From Gammaproteobacteria bacterium (GTDB lineage Bacteria > Pseudomonadota > Gammaproteobacteria > Pseudomonadales > Azotimanducaceae): a DNA stretch of 13,695 nucleotides. The stretch covers positions 1 to 13,695 of the forward strand of contig JAPPHP010000473.1 of assembly GCA_028821035.1 (NCBI GenBank). The letters run 5' to 3'. A model generated the notes under the pieces. It saw only the letters and a program-made list of their open reading frames with translations. It searched no databases and was not told where the DNA came from. A program made the position numbers and the translations under genes. Positions 6,803 to 13,171 of the stretch are shown one piece after another; within the stretch, counting starts at the first letter, position 1; each line of letters starts with the position of its first letter.

Positions 6803-7906
6803 ATGGCTAACGGCTCGGGATACAAGGCGCTGTGCGCGGCGGTCGCCGACGGCGACGCGGACACTTTGCGCGCGGCGGCGGCATCGGACCCCGCGGGGGC
6901 CCGCCACTGGAAGCCGATCATGGACGCCGCCTTCGCGGGCCGGCCGGACATGATCGACGCGCTGCTCGACGCCGGCGCGGACCCGAACGCGGTCGCCGGC
7001 ACGCCGGACCGTCACAGCCCGCTCGTGCGGGCCATGCAACGCCATACAACGATCCCGAAACACGCCGGCCACGACGCCGCGGTGGACGTCTTGCTCACCC
7101 GTGGGGCGGACCCGGACCTGCCCGCCGGCCCCCATGGCATGCCGCCGCTCCTGTACGCGGCGATGGGCGGCTTCGAGGGCTTCATCGAAAGGCTGCGGGG
7201 GGTGGGCGCGCGGTACGACATCCACGGGGCCGCGATGCTGTACGACCTGGACACGCTGCGCGCGGAGATCGCCCGCGTGGGCGTCGACTCTGCGGACGCG
7301 CGTGGACGCACGCCGCTCCAGCACATGGCGTGGTCCGGCATGTGGAAACTTCCGCACGTCGGGTCGGAGCGGGCCCTCGCGTGCCTGGAGGTACTCCTTG
7401 AGGCCGGTGCCGACATCGACCTGTACGAGCGGATGATGGAAGGCGACGAGGTCTTCCCCGCGACGGCCCTGTGGCGCGCGGTCTCCTGGCAGGAGCACGT
7501 CGCGCTCGTGCGCGCGCTGCTCGCCGCCGGTGCGGACCCGAAGAGTTCCGTGTTCAGCGCCGGATTCGGTGGGAACGAGGAAATCCTCGACGCGCTGCAC
7601 GCAAACGGCGCGGACTGGAACTGGAGCCTGAACGGCAGGACGCCGCTGCTCGACCTGATTCACTGGCGAAAACCCGGCGCCGTGCCATGGCTGCTTGCGC
7701 ACGGCGCGGACGTCGCCGCGACGGACCCCGACGGGCGAACGGCATTACACTTGGCCGCGCTCCGGGGCGTGAAGGTGGATTACCTGGAATCCCTCGTCGC
7801 CCACGGGGCGGACCCGGCGGCGCCCGACGGCGGGGGGCATACCGCCCTCGACCTCGCGCGCCAGAAAGGGCGGGCAAAGGCGGTCGCCTACCTGGAAAGC
7901 CTCTAG
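6803..7906 (+). CDS. Ankyrin-repeat protein
   Basis: 367 residues, built almost entirely of ankyrin repeats, which make protein-protein contact surfaces. Repeat consensus is seen at about 40-63 (AAFAGRPDMIDALLDAGADP), 92-105 (VDVLLTRGADPDL), 169-205 (TPLQHMAWSG...CLEVLLEAGADID), 234-247 (ALVRALLAAGADP), 279-304 (TPLLDLIHW...VPWLLAHGADV) and 310-340 (GRTALHLAAL...VAHGADPAAPD), with weaker ones between. No signal peptide, lipobox or membrane helix is visible, so it is probably cytoplasmic. The ATG at 6803 is the first good start; the G-run directly before it is too close to be an ideal ribosome binding site. It lies between a PhyH oxygenase and an aldo/keto reductase gene (gaps 32 and 12 nt) in the same run. 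A scaffold or inhibitor of these enzymes is possible but unproven. Confidence 0.88.
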   Translation: MANGSGYKALCAAVADGDADTLRAAAASDPAGARHWKPIMDAAFAGRPDMIDALLDAGADPNAVAGTPDRHSPLVRAMQRHTTIPKHAGHDAAVDVLLTRGADPDLPAGPHGMPPLLYAAMGGFEGFIERLRGVGARYDIHGAAMLYDLDTLRAEIARVGVDSADARGRTPLQHMAWSGMWKLPHVGSERALACLEVLLEAGADIDLYERMMEGDEVFPATALWRAVSWQEHVALVRALLAAGADPKSSVFSAGFGGNEEILDALHANGADWNWSLNGRTPLLDLIHWRKPGAVPWLLAHGADVAATDPDGRTALHLAALRGVKVDYLESLVAHGADPAAPDGGGHTALDLARQKGRAKAVAYLESL

Positions 7907-7913
7907 TAAGGAG
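7907..7913 (+). promoter_or_regulatory. Strong ribosome binding site for the aldo/keto reductase gene
   Basis: TAAGGAG begins right after the ankyrin gene's stop codon and ends 5 nt before the ATG at 7919. It is among the best Shine-Dalgarno sequences in the window. Confidence 0.7.
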
Positions 7914-7918
7914 ATTCG

Positions 7919-8950
7919 ATGCTCAAAGCCATCCAACTCGGCAGGAACAGCGGCCTGCGCGTCTCGGAGCTGTGTCTCGGCACGATGAACTTCGGCGAGC
8001 CCGGACGGGGCCACCAGGGGGACTGGACGCTCGGCACTGACGCCGCCAGACCGATCTTCAAGGCCGCCCTGGACCACGGTCTCTTCTACTTCGACTGCGC
8101 GGACACCTACGGCGTCGGCGCGTGCGAGGAGGTCGTGGGCGGGCTGCTGCGGGCGCTGCTGCCGCGCGACGAGTACGTGTTCGCGACCAAGATCTCCATG
8201 CCGATGGGCCTCAGCGCCAACCAGGGCGGGCTGTCGCGCAAGCACATCATGGAAGGCGTCGATGGAAGTCTCCGGCGCACCGGCCTCGACTACATCGACC
8301 ATCTCGTCATTCACCGCCATCCGCACGGCGTGCCGGGTCACGTCGAGACGCCCATCGAGGAGGCCCTCGAGGCGCTGCACGACGTGGTGAAGGCCGGCAA
8401 GGTGCTCTATCTCGGCGCCTCGTCGATGTTCGCCTGGCAGTTCACGGAACTGCAGATGACCGCGGAGGCCAACGGCTGGACGAAGTTCATCTCGATGCAG
8501 AACCACTACAACCTCATCTACCGCGAGGAAGAGCGCGAGATGAACCCGTACTGCGCGAAGACCGGCGTGGCGCTGATGCCCTGGTCGCCGCTGGCGCGCG
8601 GGATCCTGGCGGGTTCGTACCGGGGCGGCTTCGACGCCGGTACCACGGACCGTTCGAAGGGCGGTGACCGGCGGCGCACCGAGAGCCTCTACCGGGGCGC
8701 CGCGGACTTCGCGATCGCGGAACGGGTCGTCGAGCTGGCGGAGCGGTACGGCAAGGCGCCGGCGCAGATCTCCCTCGCTTGGTTGCTGAACAAGCCGGAG
8801 GTCTACTCGCCGGTGGTGGGTGTCTCGCGGATCGAGCAACTCGAACAGCTCGTCGGCGCCGCCGAGATCGACCTGGCGCCCGAAGACGTGACGTACCTCG
8901 AGGAGCTGTACCAGCCGGTCGAGAACCTGCTGTCCATCGGGTACTCCTGA
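7919..8950 (+). CDS. Aldo/keto reductase, YajO/YghZ-like group
   Basis: 343 residues, a cytoplasmic NADPH-dependent (beta/alpha)8-barrel oxidoreductase that interconverts carbonyls and alcohols. The family tetrad is complete: D59 and Y64 in FDCADTYGVG, K91 in FATKISMP and H132 in LVIHRHPHG. The N-terminal strand LGRNSGLRVSELCLGTMNFG (7-26) and the C-terminal cofactor region (SLAWLLNKPEVYSPVVGVSR, 285-304) are typical. Length and motifs fit the large bacterial group that includes YajO and L-glyceraldehyde-3-phosphate reductase. The sequence does not fix the substrate. It is preceded by a strong ribosome binding site and followed 19 nt later by the lipoprotein gene, in the middle of the five-gene run. 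In this context it may reduce an aldehyde or ketone made by the PhyH or luciferase-like enzymes (inferred). Confidence 0.92.
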   Translation: MLKAIQLGRNSGLRVSELCLGTMNFGEPGRGHQGDWTLGTDAARPIFKAALDHGLFYFDCADTYGVGACEEVVGGLLRALLPRDEYVFATKISMPMGLSANQGGLSRKHIMEGVDGSLRRTGLDYIDHLVIHRHPHGVPGHVETPIEEALEALHDVVKAGKVLYLGASSMFAWQFTELQMTAEANGWTKFISMQNHYNLIYREEEREMNPYCAKTGVALMPWSPLARGILAGSYRGGFDAGTTDRSKGGDRRRTESLYRGAADFAIAERVVELAERYGKAPAQISLAWLLNKPEVYSPVVGVSRIEQLEQLVGAAEIDLAPEDVTYLEELYQPVENLLSIGYS

Positions 8951-8969
8951 TGTCCGTGGGCTCTGCGCG

Positions 8970-10100
8970 GTGAACTTGCCTGCACAGAGCGCTGTTTTGC
9001 CGGGGCGGTGGGTGGTCCCGATGGCGCTCGCCAGCCTGCTCCTCGCCGGCTGCGCCGGCGCCCCTGCTCCGAGCCTCGAAACCTTCGGCGTGGCCGACCC
9101 GCCGTGCTACGACCGCGAACGGCAGCCCTACACACCGGTGGTCGACTCGCACGTGCACTTCCGGCCCTTCGGAGGTCCCGCGTTGCCTTTCGAGGAGGTC
9201 GTCGGCTACCTGGAGCGCTCGGGCGTGCGCTTCGCGAACGTCTATGGCATCGGGCAGATGCTGCCGGCGGGGTCGGAGTGCACGTACTACCTCGACTGCC
9301 CCGGAACGCCCGTGGCGCCGAGTCTGAGGAACGATTTCGTCAACGCGATGCAGGCCGCGGCCCGGGGGGGTCGGGGCGTGCACCTCGTCCTCTCCATGAC
9401 CTTCCCCGATCTGGAGCGTCCGGAGCACGTGCTGTCCGGCATGCGGCTCCTCGACCGGGAGTTCCCGGGTCTCTTCCGCTGGATGGGCGAGGTGAACCTG
9501 GTCAAGCAGGCGCTGTTCGAGAACGGGCACCGTCCGGTCCCGCTGGCGACGATCCGGGACTGGGCGCCGTTCATGGCCGCGCTGCGCGAACGCCGCATGC
9601 CGCTGGCGGTCCACGCCGATCTCGGCCACGACGCGGACCCGACGGCCTACCTCGACTGGATCGAGGCCGTGCTCCGGACCTACCCGGACAACACGGTCGT
9701 CTGGATGCACCTCGGGCTCTCTCGGGAGCTGCTCACGCTCGACGCGGGCAACCACGTCGCCATCCTCGCGTCCGTGCTGGAGCGTTACCCGAAGGCGATG
9801 CTGGATATCTCCTGGCGCATCCTCGAGGACCACGTGTTCGCGGACCCGGCGAACCGGGCGGTGTACGTGGACTTCCTGAACGTGCACTCGGACCGCATCC
9901 TCCCCGGCACCGACTTCGTCGCCTCGGCGAATCGGGGCTTGGAGGACTACCGCTCGGACCTCCGGGCGACCGGCCGCATCCTGCGATACCTCGACGACAC
10001 CGCCTTCCGTAACATTGCGCTCGGCCGGAACTACTTCCGGCTGCTGGACCTGGACTACGAGGCCCCGCCCGTCTGCGGGGCGCGGGACGACGGAGGATAG
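8970..10100 (+). CDS. Lipoprotein amidohydrolase (amidohydrolase-2-like TIM barrel)
   Basis: 376 residues. A lipoprotein signal comes first: positively charged R13, a hydrophobic stretch at 15-25 and the lipobox LAG-C with C28 as the lipidated cysteine, so the enzyme should be anchored in the cell envelope, facing the periplasm. The rest is a metal-dependent hydrolase barrel: H61-x-H63 in VVDSHVHFRP, E174 in WMGEVN, H215 in LAVHADLGH, H247 in VWMHLGLS and D315 in LPGTDFV. These match the metal and catalytic positions of the amidohydrolase-2 group, which includes lactonases and decarboxylases. A GTG start is chosen because the Met at residue 18 would leave too short a signal peptide. The stop is 2 nt before the next gene, whose ribosome binding site lies inside this gene's end. 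Most relatives are cytoplasmic, so the lipid anchor is notable. Substrate unknown. Confidence 0.85.
   Translation: MNLPAQSAVLPGRWVVPMALASLLLAGCAGAPAPSLETFGVADPPCYDRERQPYTPVVDSHVHFRPFGGPALPFEEVVGYLERSGVRFANVYGIGQMLPAGSECTYYLDCPGTPVAPSLRNDFVNAMQAAARGGRGVHLVLSMTFPDLERPEHVLSGMRLLDREFPGLFRWMGEVNLVKQALFENGHRPVPLATIRDWAPFMAALRERRMPLAVHADLGHDADPTAYLDWIEAVLRTYPDNTVVWMHLGLSRELLTLDAGNHVAILASVLERYPKAMLDISWRILEDHVFADPANRAVYVDFLNVHSDRILPGTDFVASANRGLEDYRSDLRATGRILRYLDDTAFRNIALGRNYFRLLDLDYEAPPVCGARDDGG
10092..10096 (+). promoter_or_regulatory. Ribosome binding site of the luciferase-like gene, inside the preceding gene
   Basis: GGAGG, 6 nt before the ATG at 10103, embedded in the last codons of the amidohydrolase gene. 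This supports coupled translation. Confidence 0.7.
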
Positions 10101-10102
10101 CG

Positions 10103-11134
10103 ATGCACATCGACGTGATGGTCGGCACCATGAGCTGGGAGGAGAGCGCGGACCTGGCCCTGCGGCTGGAGGGCGCGGGCTTCTCCGGCATGCTCTTCAC
10201 GGAGACGAGCCAGGTGCCGTGGATGAGCATCGCGGCCGCCGCTACGGCCGCGCCGACGCTGGAGTTCTCCACCGGCATCGCGGTGGCGTTTCCCCGCAGC
10301 CCGATGATCGCGGCGCAGGTCGCATGGGAACTCGCGCGCAACACCGGGGGCCGCTTCCGCCTGGGGCTCGGGAGCCAGGTACGGGGCCACATCGTGCGCC
10401 GCTACTCGGCGCAGTGGGACAAGCCGGCCCCGCAGATGCGGGACTACGTGGCGGCCTTCCAGGCCTGCATCCGGGCCTTCCGCGGCGAGGAGCGGCTCGC
10501 GCACGAAGGGGCCTACTACAACCTGAGCCTGTTGTCCGGGAACTGGGCGCCGCCGCGGCATGACTTCGAGGACGTGAGGGTCGACATCTCTGCGGTGGGT
10601 CCGTTCATGTGCCGCGTCGCGGGGGAGCTCTGCGACGGGCTGCACGTCCACCCGATGCACTCCATGCCGTATATCGAGAACCGGCTCCTGCCGGCGGTTT
10701 CGGAAGGCGCCGCCCGGAGTGGCCGCTCGGCGGGGGACGTCGACCTGATCGTGCCCGTGTTCGCGATCGCCGGCGACAGCCCGGAGGAGCGCGCGCCGAA
10801 GGTGCAGCGCGCGAAGACGCAGATCGCCTTCTACGGGTCGACGCCGAACTACGCCTTCCAGTTCGAGGACCTCGGCTTCCCCGGCACCGGGCCGAAGCTC
10901 AACCAGCTCATGCGCGCCGGGAACCTCGAGGGGATGGCGGAGACGGTTACCGACGAGATGCTGGACGCGTTCGCCCTGGTCGCGCGCTGGGACGACATGG
11001 CGGACGCGCTGGTCGCCCGTTATGCCGGGGTGGCCGAACGGGTCGTGCTCTACCTCGCGCTGGACGACATCTCGCGGTCGCCCTCGGGTCTCGACCGCTG
11101 GGGGGAGGTGGCGCGCGCCGTTCGGGCTGCCTAG
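10103..11134 (+). CDS. LLM-class (luciferase-like) flavin or F420-dependent oxidoreductase
   Basis: 343 residues, a cytoplasmic TIM-barrel enzyme of the bacterial luciferase-like monooxygenase superfamily. Supporting features: the N-terminal SWEESADLALRLEGAGFSGM (11-30), the TGIAVAFPRSPMIAAQVAWE block (57-76), GGRFRLGLGSQVRGHIVRRY (82-101) and the late GPFMCRVAGELCDGLHVHPM (166-185). 'GLGSQVRGHI' and the 'GIAVAF.RSP' strand resemble the subfamily often annotated as F420-dependent oxidoreductase (MSMEG_2256-like). Whether FMN or F420 is used cannot be settled here, and no cofactor-synthesis gene is in the window. It is the last gene of the five-gene run, starts 2 nt after the amidohydrolase stop and ends 18 nt from the convergent STAS gene. 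A role in oxidising or ring-opening the pathway substrate is inferred. Confidence 0.85.
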   Translation: MHIDVMVGTMSWEESADLALRLEGAGFSGMLFTETSQVPWMSIAAAATAAPTLEFSTGIAVAFPRSPMIAAQVAWELARNTGGRFRLGLGSQVRGHIVRRYSAQWDKPAPQMRDYVAAFQACIRAFRGEERLAHEGAYYNLSLLSGNWAPPRHDFEDVRVDISAVGPFMCRVAGELCDGLHVHPMHSMPYIENRLLPAVSEGAARSGRSAGDVDLIVPVFAIAGDSPEERAPKVQRAKTQIAFYGSTPNYAFQFEDLGFPGTGPKLNQLMRAGNLEGMAETVTDEMLDAFALVARWDDMADALVARYAGVAERVVLYLALDDISRSPSGLDRWGEVARAVRAA

Positions 11135-11152
11135 GGGCCTGCGCCGGGTCGG

Positions 11153-11491
11153 CTACCCTGTCACGTCCGCGAGCGCGTCGGCCCGCGAGCCGTGGATGGC
11201 GATGATCTTGTCGAAGCCGCTGACTTCGAAGACTTCCCGGATCGGGCCCGTCAAGGAGCAGAGGGCGAACTTCGCACCCTGGTTGGAGAGGTGCTTGGCC
11301 GTGAGCAGGACCGCCCGCAGGCCGGCGCTGCTGATGTAGGAGAGCTGTTCGAGGTCCACGATGACCGCGCGGTCATCGTCCCGGACGGCCGTGCGGATCG
11401 CCTGTTCGAACTCGGCGCTGTTCGTCCCGTCGATACGTCCGCCTATCGAGGCGGCCAGGACGCCGTCCTTGCGTTCGGTACTCAATTCCAT
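11153..11491 (-). CDS. STAS-domain protein, anti-sigma-factor-antagonist type
   Basis: 112 residues, a single STAS domain, cytoplasmic. Proteins of this type (SpoIIAA, RsbV and relatives) are switched by serine phosphorylation and bind a partner kinase or anti-sigma factor. Seen: the N-terminal strand GVLAASIGGRIDGTNSAEFE (10-29), the core AVIVDLEQLSYISSAGLRAV (42-61) and the C-terminal strand FALCSLTGPIREVFEVSGFD (75-94). The phospho-acceptor is probably S55 or S54 in ISSAGL. No HPK-like kinase, phosphatase or sigma-factor gene is nearby, so it may act in trans, in a partner-switching or chemotaxis-like circuit, or in lipid-asymmetry transport as an MlaB-like subunit; the SSAGL motif favours the first. 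It is a single gene convergent with the luciferase-like gene and divergent from the symporter gene. Confidence 0.88.
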   Translation of the reverse strand: MELSTERKDGVLAASIGGRIDGTNSAEFEQAIRTAVRDDDRAVIVDLEQLSYISSAGLRAVLLTAKHLSNQGAKFALCSLTGPIREVFEVSGFDKIIAIHGSRADALADVTG

Positions 11492-11538
11492 GGCGTTTTC
11501 GTCCAGACCTGGAAGTGGCTTCGTTCCGGGGGCGGACG

Positions 11539-11544
11539 ATCATA
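11539..11544 (-). promoter_or_regulatory. Candidate -10 box for the STAS gene
   Basis: On the minus strand this reads TATGAT (5 of 6 matches to TATAAT), about 48 nt before the STAS ATG. No good -35 is seen at 16-18 bp, so the call is weak. Confidence 0.35.
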
Positions 11545-11618
11545 CCCGATCTTGACGCGGCCGTTCGCGTGTCTTTGCGTCTTTTGCGCCGTGCCACGAG
11601 CGGCGCGGACGCGCGGGT

Positions 11619-11624
11619 TACACT
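11619..11624 (+). promoter_or_regulatory. Candidate -10 box for the GPH symporter gene
   Basis: TACACT (4 of 6 matches), 39 nt before the chosen start at 11664, in an otherwise GC-rich stretch. No clear -35 is present. With the STAS candidate this would make the 172-bp gap a divergent promoter region. Confidence 0.3.
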
Positions 11625-11653
11625 CGCACGTTGCGCCCACCCTCGGGCGCCCC

Positions 11654-11657
11654 GGAG
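11654..11657 (+). promoter_or_regulatory. Ribosome binding site that decides the symporter start
   Basis: GGAG, 6 nt before TTG at 11664. The upstream in-frame TTG at 11631 has no such site, and the ATG at 11697 would cut off the conserved KLS-type N-terminus. Confidence 0.5.
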
Positions 11658-11663
11658 CCGATT

Positions 11664-13136
11664 TTGGCAGAACCCAGGAAACTCTCGGTCCGCACGATGG
11701 CGTCCTTCGGTATCGGCGAGGCCGCGGGCGCGTTCATGGGCACCGCCTGGAGCGTGCTCCTCCTCTTCTACTACCAGCAGGTGGTCGGCGTCGAAGCGTG
11801 GCTCGTCGGCCTCGCGATCGGGATCTCCGTGGCCCTGGACGCCGTCACCGACCCGTTGATCGGCGCGTGGTCGGACCGGATCCGGACGCGTTGGGGGCGC
11901 CGACATCCGATGCTGCTGGCCGCCGCGCTGCCCCTCGCCATCAGCTTCGTCCTGCTGTTCAACCCGCCGCGCGGGATGTCGGATGTCGAGGGATTCCTGT
12001 GGCTCACGACCTTCGGCGTACTCGTGCGCGCCAGCTTCACGTTCTACAACATTCCCCACCTCGCCCTCGGGGCGGAGATGGCGCACGACTACTACCAGCG
12101 TTCGACCCTCTTCGCCTACAGCGCCTTCGCCTACGCGATGTCGGTGGCGGTGTGCTACGGGCTCATCACCGGCTACTACTTCCCCACGGTCGAAGGGTTG
12201 TACGACCCGGGCTTTCTCAACCCGCACAGCTACCGGACGATGAGCTTGACGTTCGCGGTCGTGATGGTGGCGGCGATCCTGCTGTGCGTCGCGGGCACGC
12301 GCAAGGAGATCCCGTATCTCCGGGACACGCAGGAGCGCGGACAGATGCGTTTCTGGACGCTCTTCACGGAGATCTGGGAAGTGCTCAAGAACGCGTCGTT
12401 CCGGGCCGTGTTTTTCGGCCTGTTGCTGGGCTCGCTGGTAGGCGGCGTCGAGTCCGCGTTCAGCCCGTTCATGGGGGTCCACTTCTGGGGACTCCGAACG
12501 GAGGACCTGTTCTATCTGGCGTTCGTGGGCCTTGTCTCTTTTCCGGTTGCCTTCGTCCTCATCCCCGTCCTGACGCGGCTGCTCGACAAGCGCATGTCCG
12601 TGATGCTGCCCCTCGCGTCGTGGATCACCGCGGTCAACGTGCCGATCTGCCTGCGCCTCGCGGACGTGCCGTGGTTCCCCGAGAACGGGTCCCCCTGGGT
12701 CCTCGCCATCTTCATCGCCGCGTCGACGGTCGGAGCGCTTAGCGCGCCCATCATCGGCGCAAGCGCCAACTCGATGCTGGCGGACGTCGCCGACGAACAC
12801 GAACTCGATACCGGCATCCGCCGCGAAGGCGTGCTGTACTCCGTGCGCGCCTTCTCCCAGAAGGCCACCCAGGCGTTCGGCACGGTGTTCGGCGGCATCC
12901 TCCTGAGCGCGATCGAGTTCCCGACCTACGCTACGCGCGGCGAGGTGCCGGCGGAGACCGTCTGGAACCTGGGGCTCATCGCCGGTCCCGCGACATCGAT
13001 CTTCTCGCTGCTGGCCCTCGGCTTCTACCTGCGCTACCGCATCGATCACCGGCGCCACGCCGAGATCGTGGCCGTGCTCGAGGCGCGCCGCGCGGAGGGC
13101 GCCGCCGCGCAGGCACTTGCGAGGGACGCCAGCTAG
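11664..13136 (+). CDS. MFS transporter, glycoside-pentoside-hexuronide (GPH) cation symporter family
   Basis: 490 residues from the chosen TTG start; an inner-membrane, 12-helix-type symporter. The family mark is DPLIGAWSDRIRTRWGRRHP in the helix 2-3 region, the GPH version of the MFS loop motif, preceded by the ASFGIGEAAGAFMGTAWSVL first helix. Further hydrophobic segments are regularly spaced (for example AALPLAISFVLLFN, LTFAVVMVAAILLCVAG, FGLLLGSLVGGVESAF, GPATSIFSLLALGFYL). 'DVADEHELDTGIRREGVLYS' late in the protein is also typical of the group. GPH proteins usually carry sugars or uronides with Na+ or H+, but distant relatives move other solutes, and the context here (PhyH gene 35 nt downstream) suggests uptake of the substrate of that oxygenase (inferred). 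Gene starts with TTG. Co-transcription with the downstream PhyH gene is likely. Confidence 0.88.
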   Translation: MAEPRKLSVRTMASFGIGEAAGAFMGTAWSVLLLFYYQQVVGVEAWLVGLAIGISVALDAVTDPLIGAWSDRIRTRWGRRHPMLLAAALPLAISFVLLFNPPRGMSDVEGFLWLTTFGVLVRASFTFYNIPHLALGAEMAHDYYQRSTLFAYSAFAYAMSVAVCYGLITGYYFPTVEGLYDPGFLNPHSYRTMSLTFAVVMVAAILLCVAGTRKEIPYLRDTQERGQMRFWTLFTEIWEVLKNASFRAVFFGLLLGSLVGGVESAFSPFMGVHFWGLRTEDLFYLAFVGLVSFPVAFVLIPVLTRLLDKRMSVMLPLASWITAVNVPICLRLADVPWFPENGSPWVLAIFIAASTVGALSAPIIGASANSMLADVADEHELDTGIRREGVLYSVRAFSQKATQAFGTVFGGILLSAIEFPTYATRGEVPAETVWNLGLIAGPATSIFSLLALGFYLRYRIDHRRHAEIVAVLEARRAEGAAAQALARDAS

Positions 13137-13143
13137 GTATAGC
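13117..13143 (+). promoter_or_regulatory. Weak candidate promoter before the last PhyH gene
   Basis: TTGCGA (13117-13122), 15 bp, TATAGC (13138-13143), overlapping the end of the symporter gene. Spacing is short and both boxes are imperfect; read-through from the symporter is at least as likely. Confidence 0.2.
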
Positions 13144-13171
13144 GTCCTTTCCTTTTGGCTGGTGCGACGGA

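Noticed and set aside
8514..9887. 457-codon minus-strand frame opposite the reductase and amidohydrolase genes
   Set aside because: Low-complexity, Arg-rich shadow of two well-supported plus-strand genes.
11132..11160. Possible terminator between the convergent luciferase-like and STAS genes
   Set aside because: AGGGGCC and GGCTACCCT can pair only with a bulge, and there is no T-run on either strand.
11552..11557. TTGACG as a -35 box for the symporter gene
   Set aside because: Nothing like a -10 is found 16-18 bp downstream; the TACACT candidate is far too distant.
11373..13058. 561-codon open frame on the minus strand opposite the GPH symporter
   Set aside because: Arg/His/Asp/Glu-rich translation with no domain; it is the antisense shadow of a high-GC gene whose own frame has clear family motifs.
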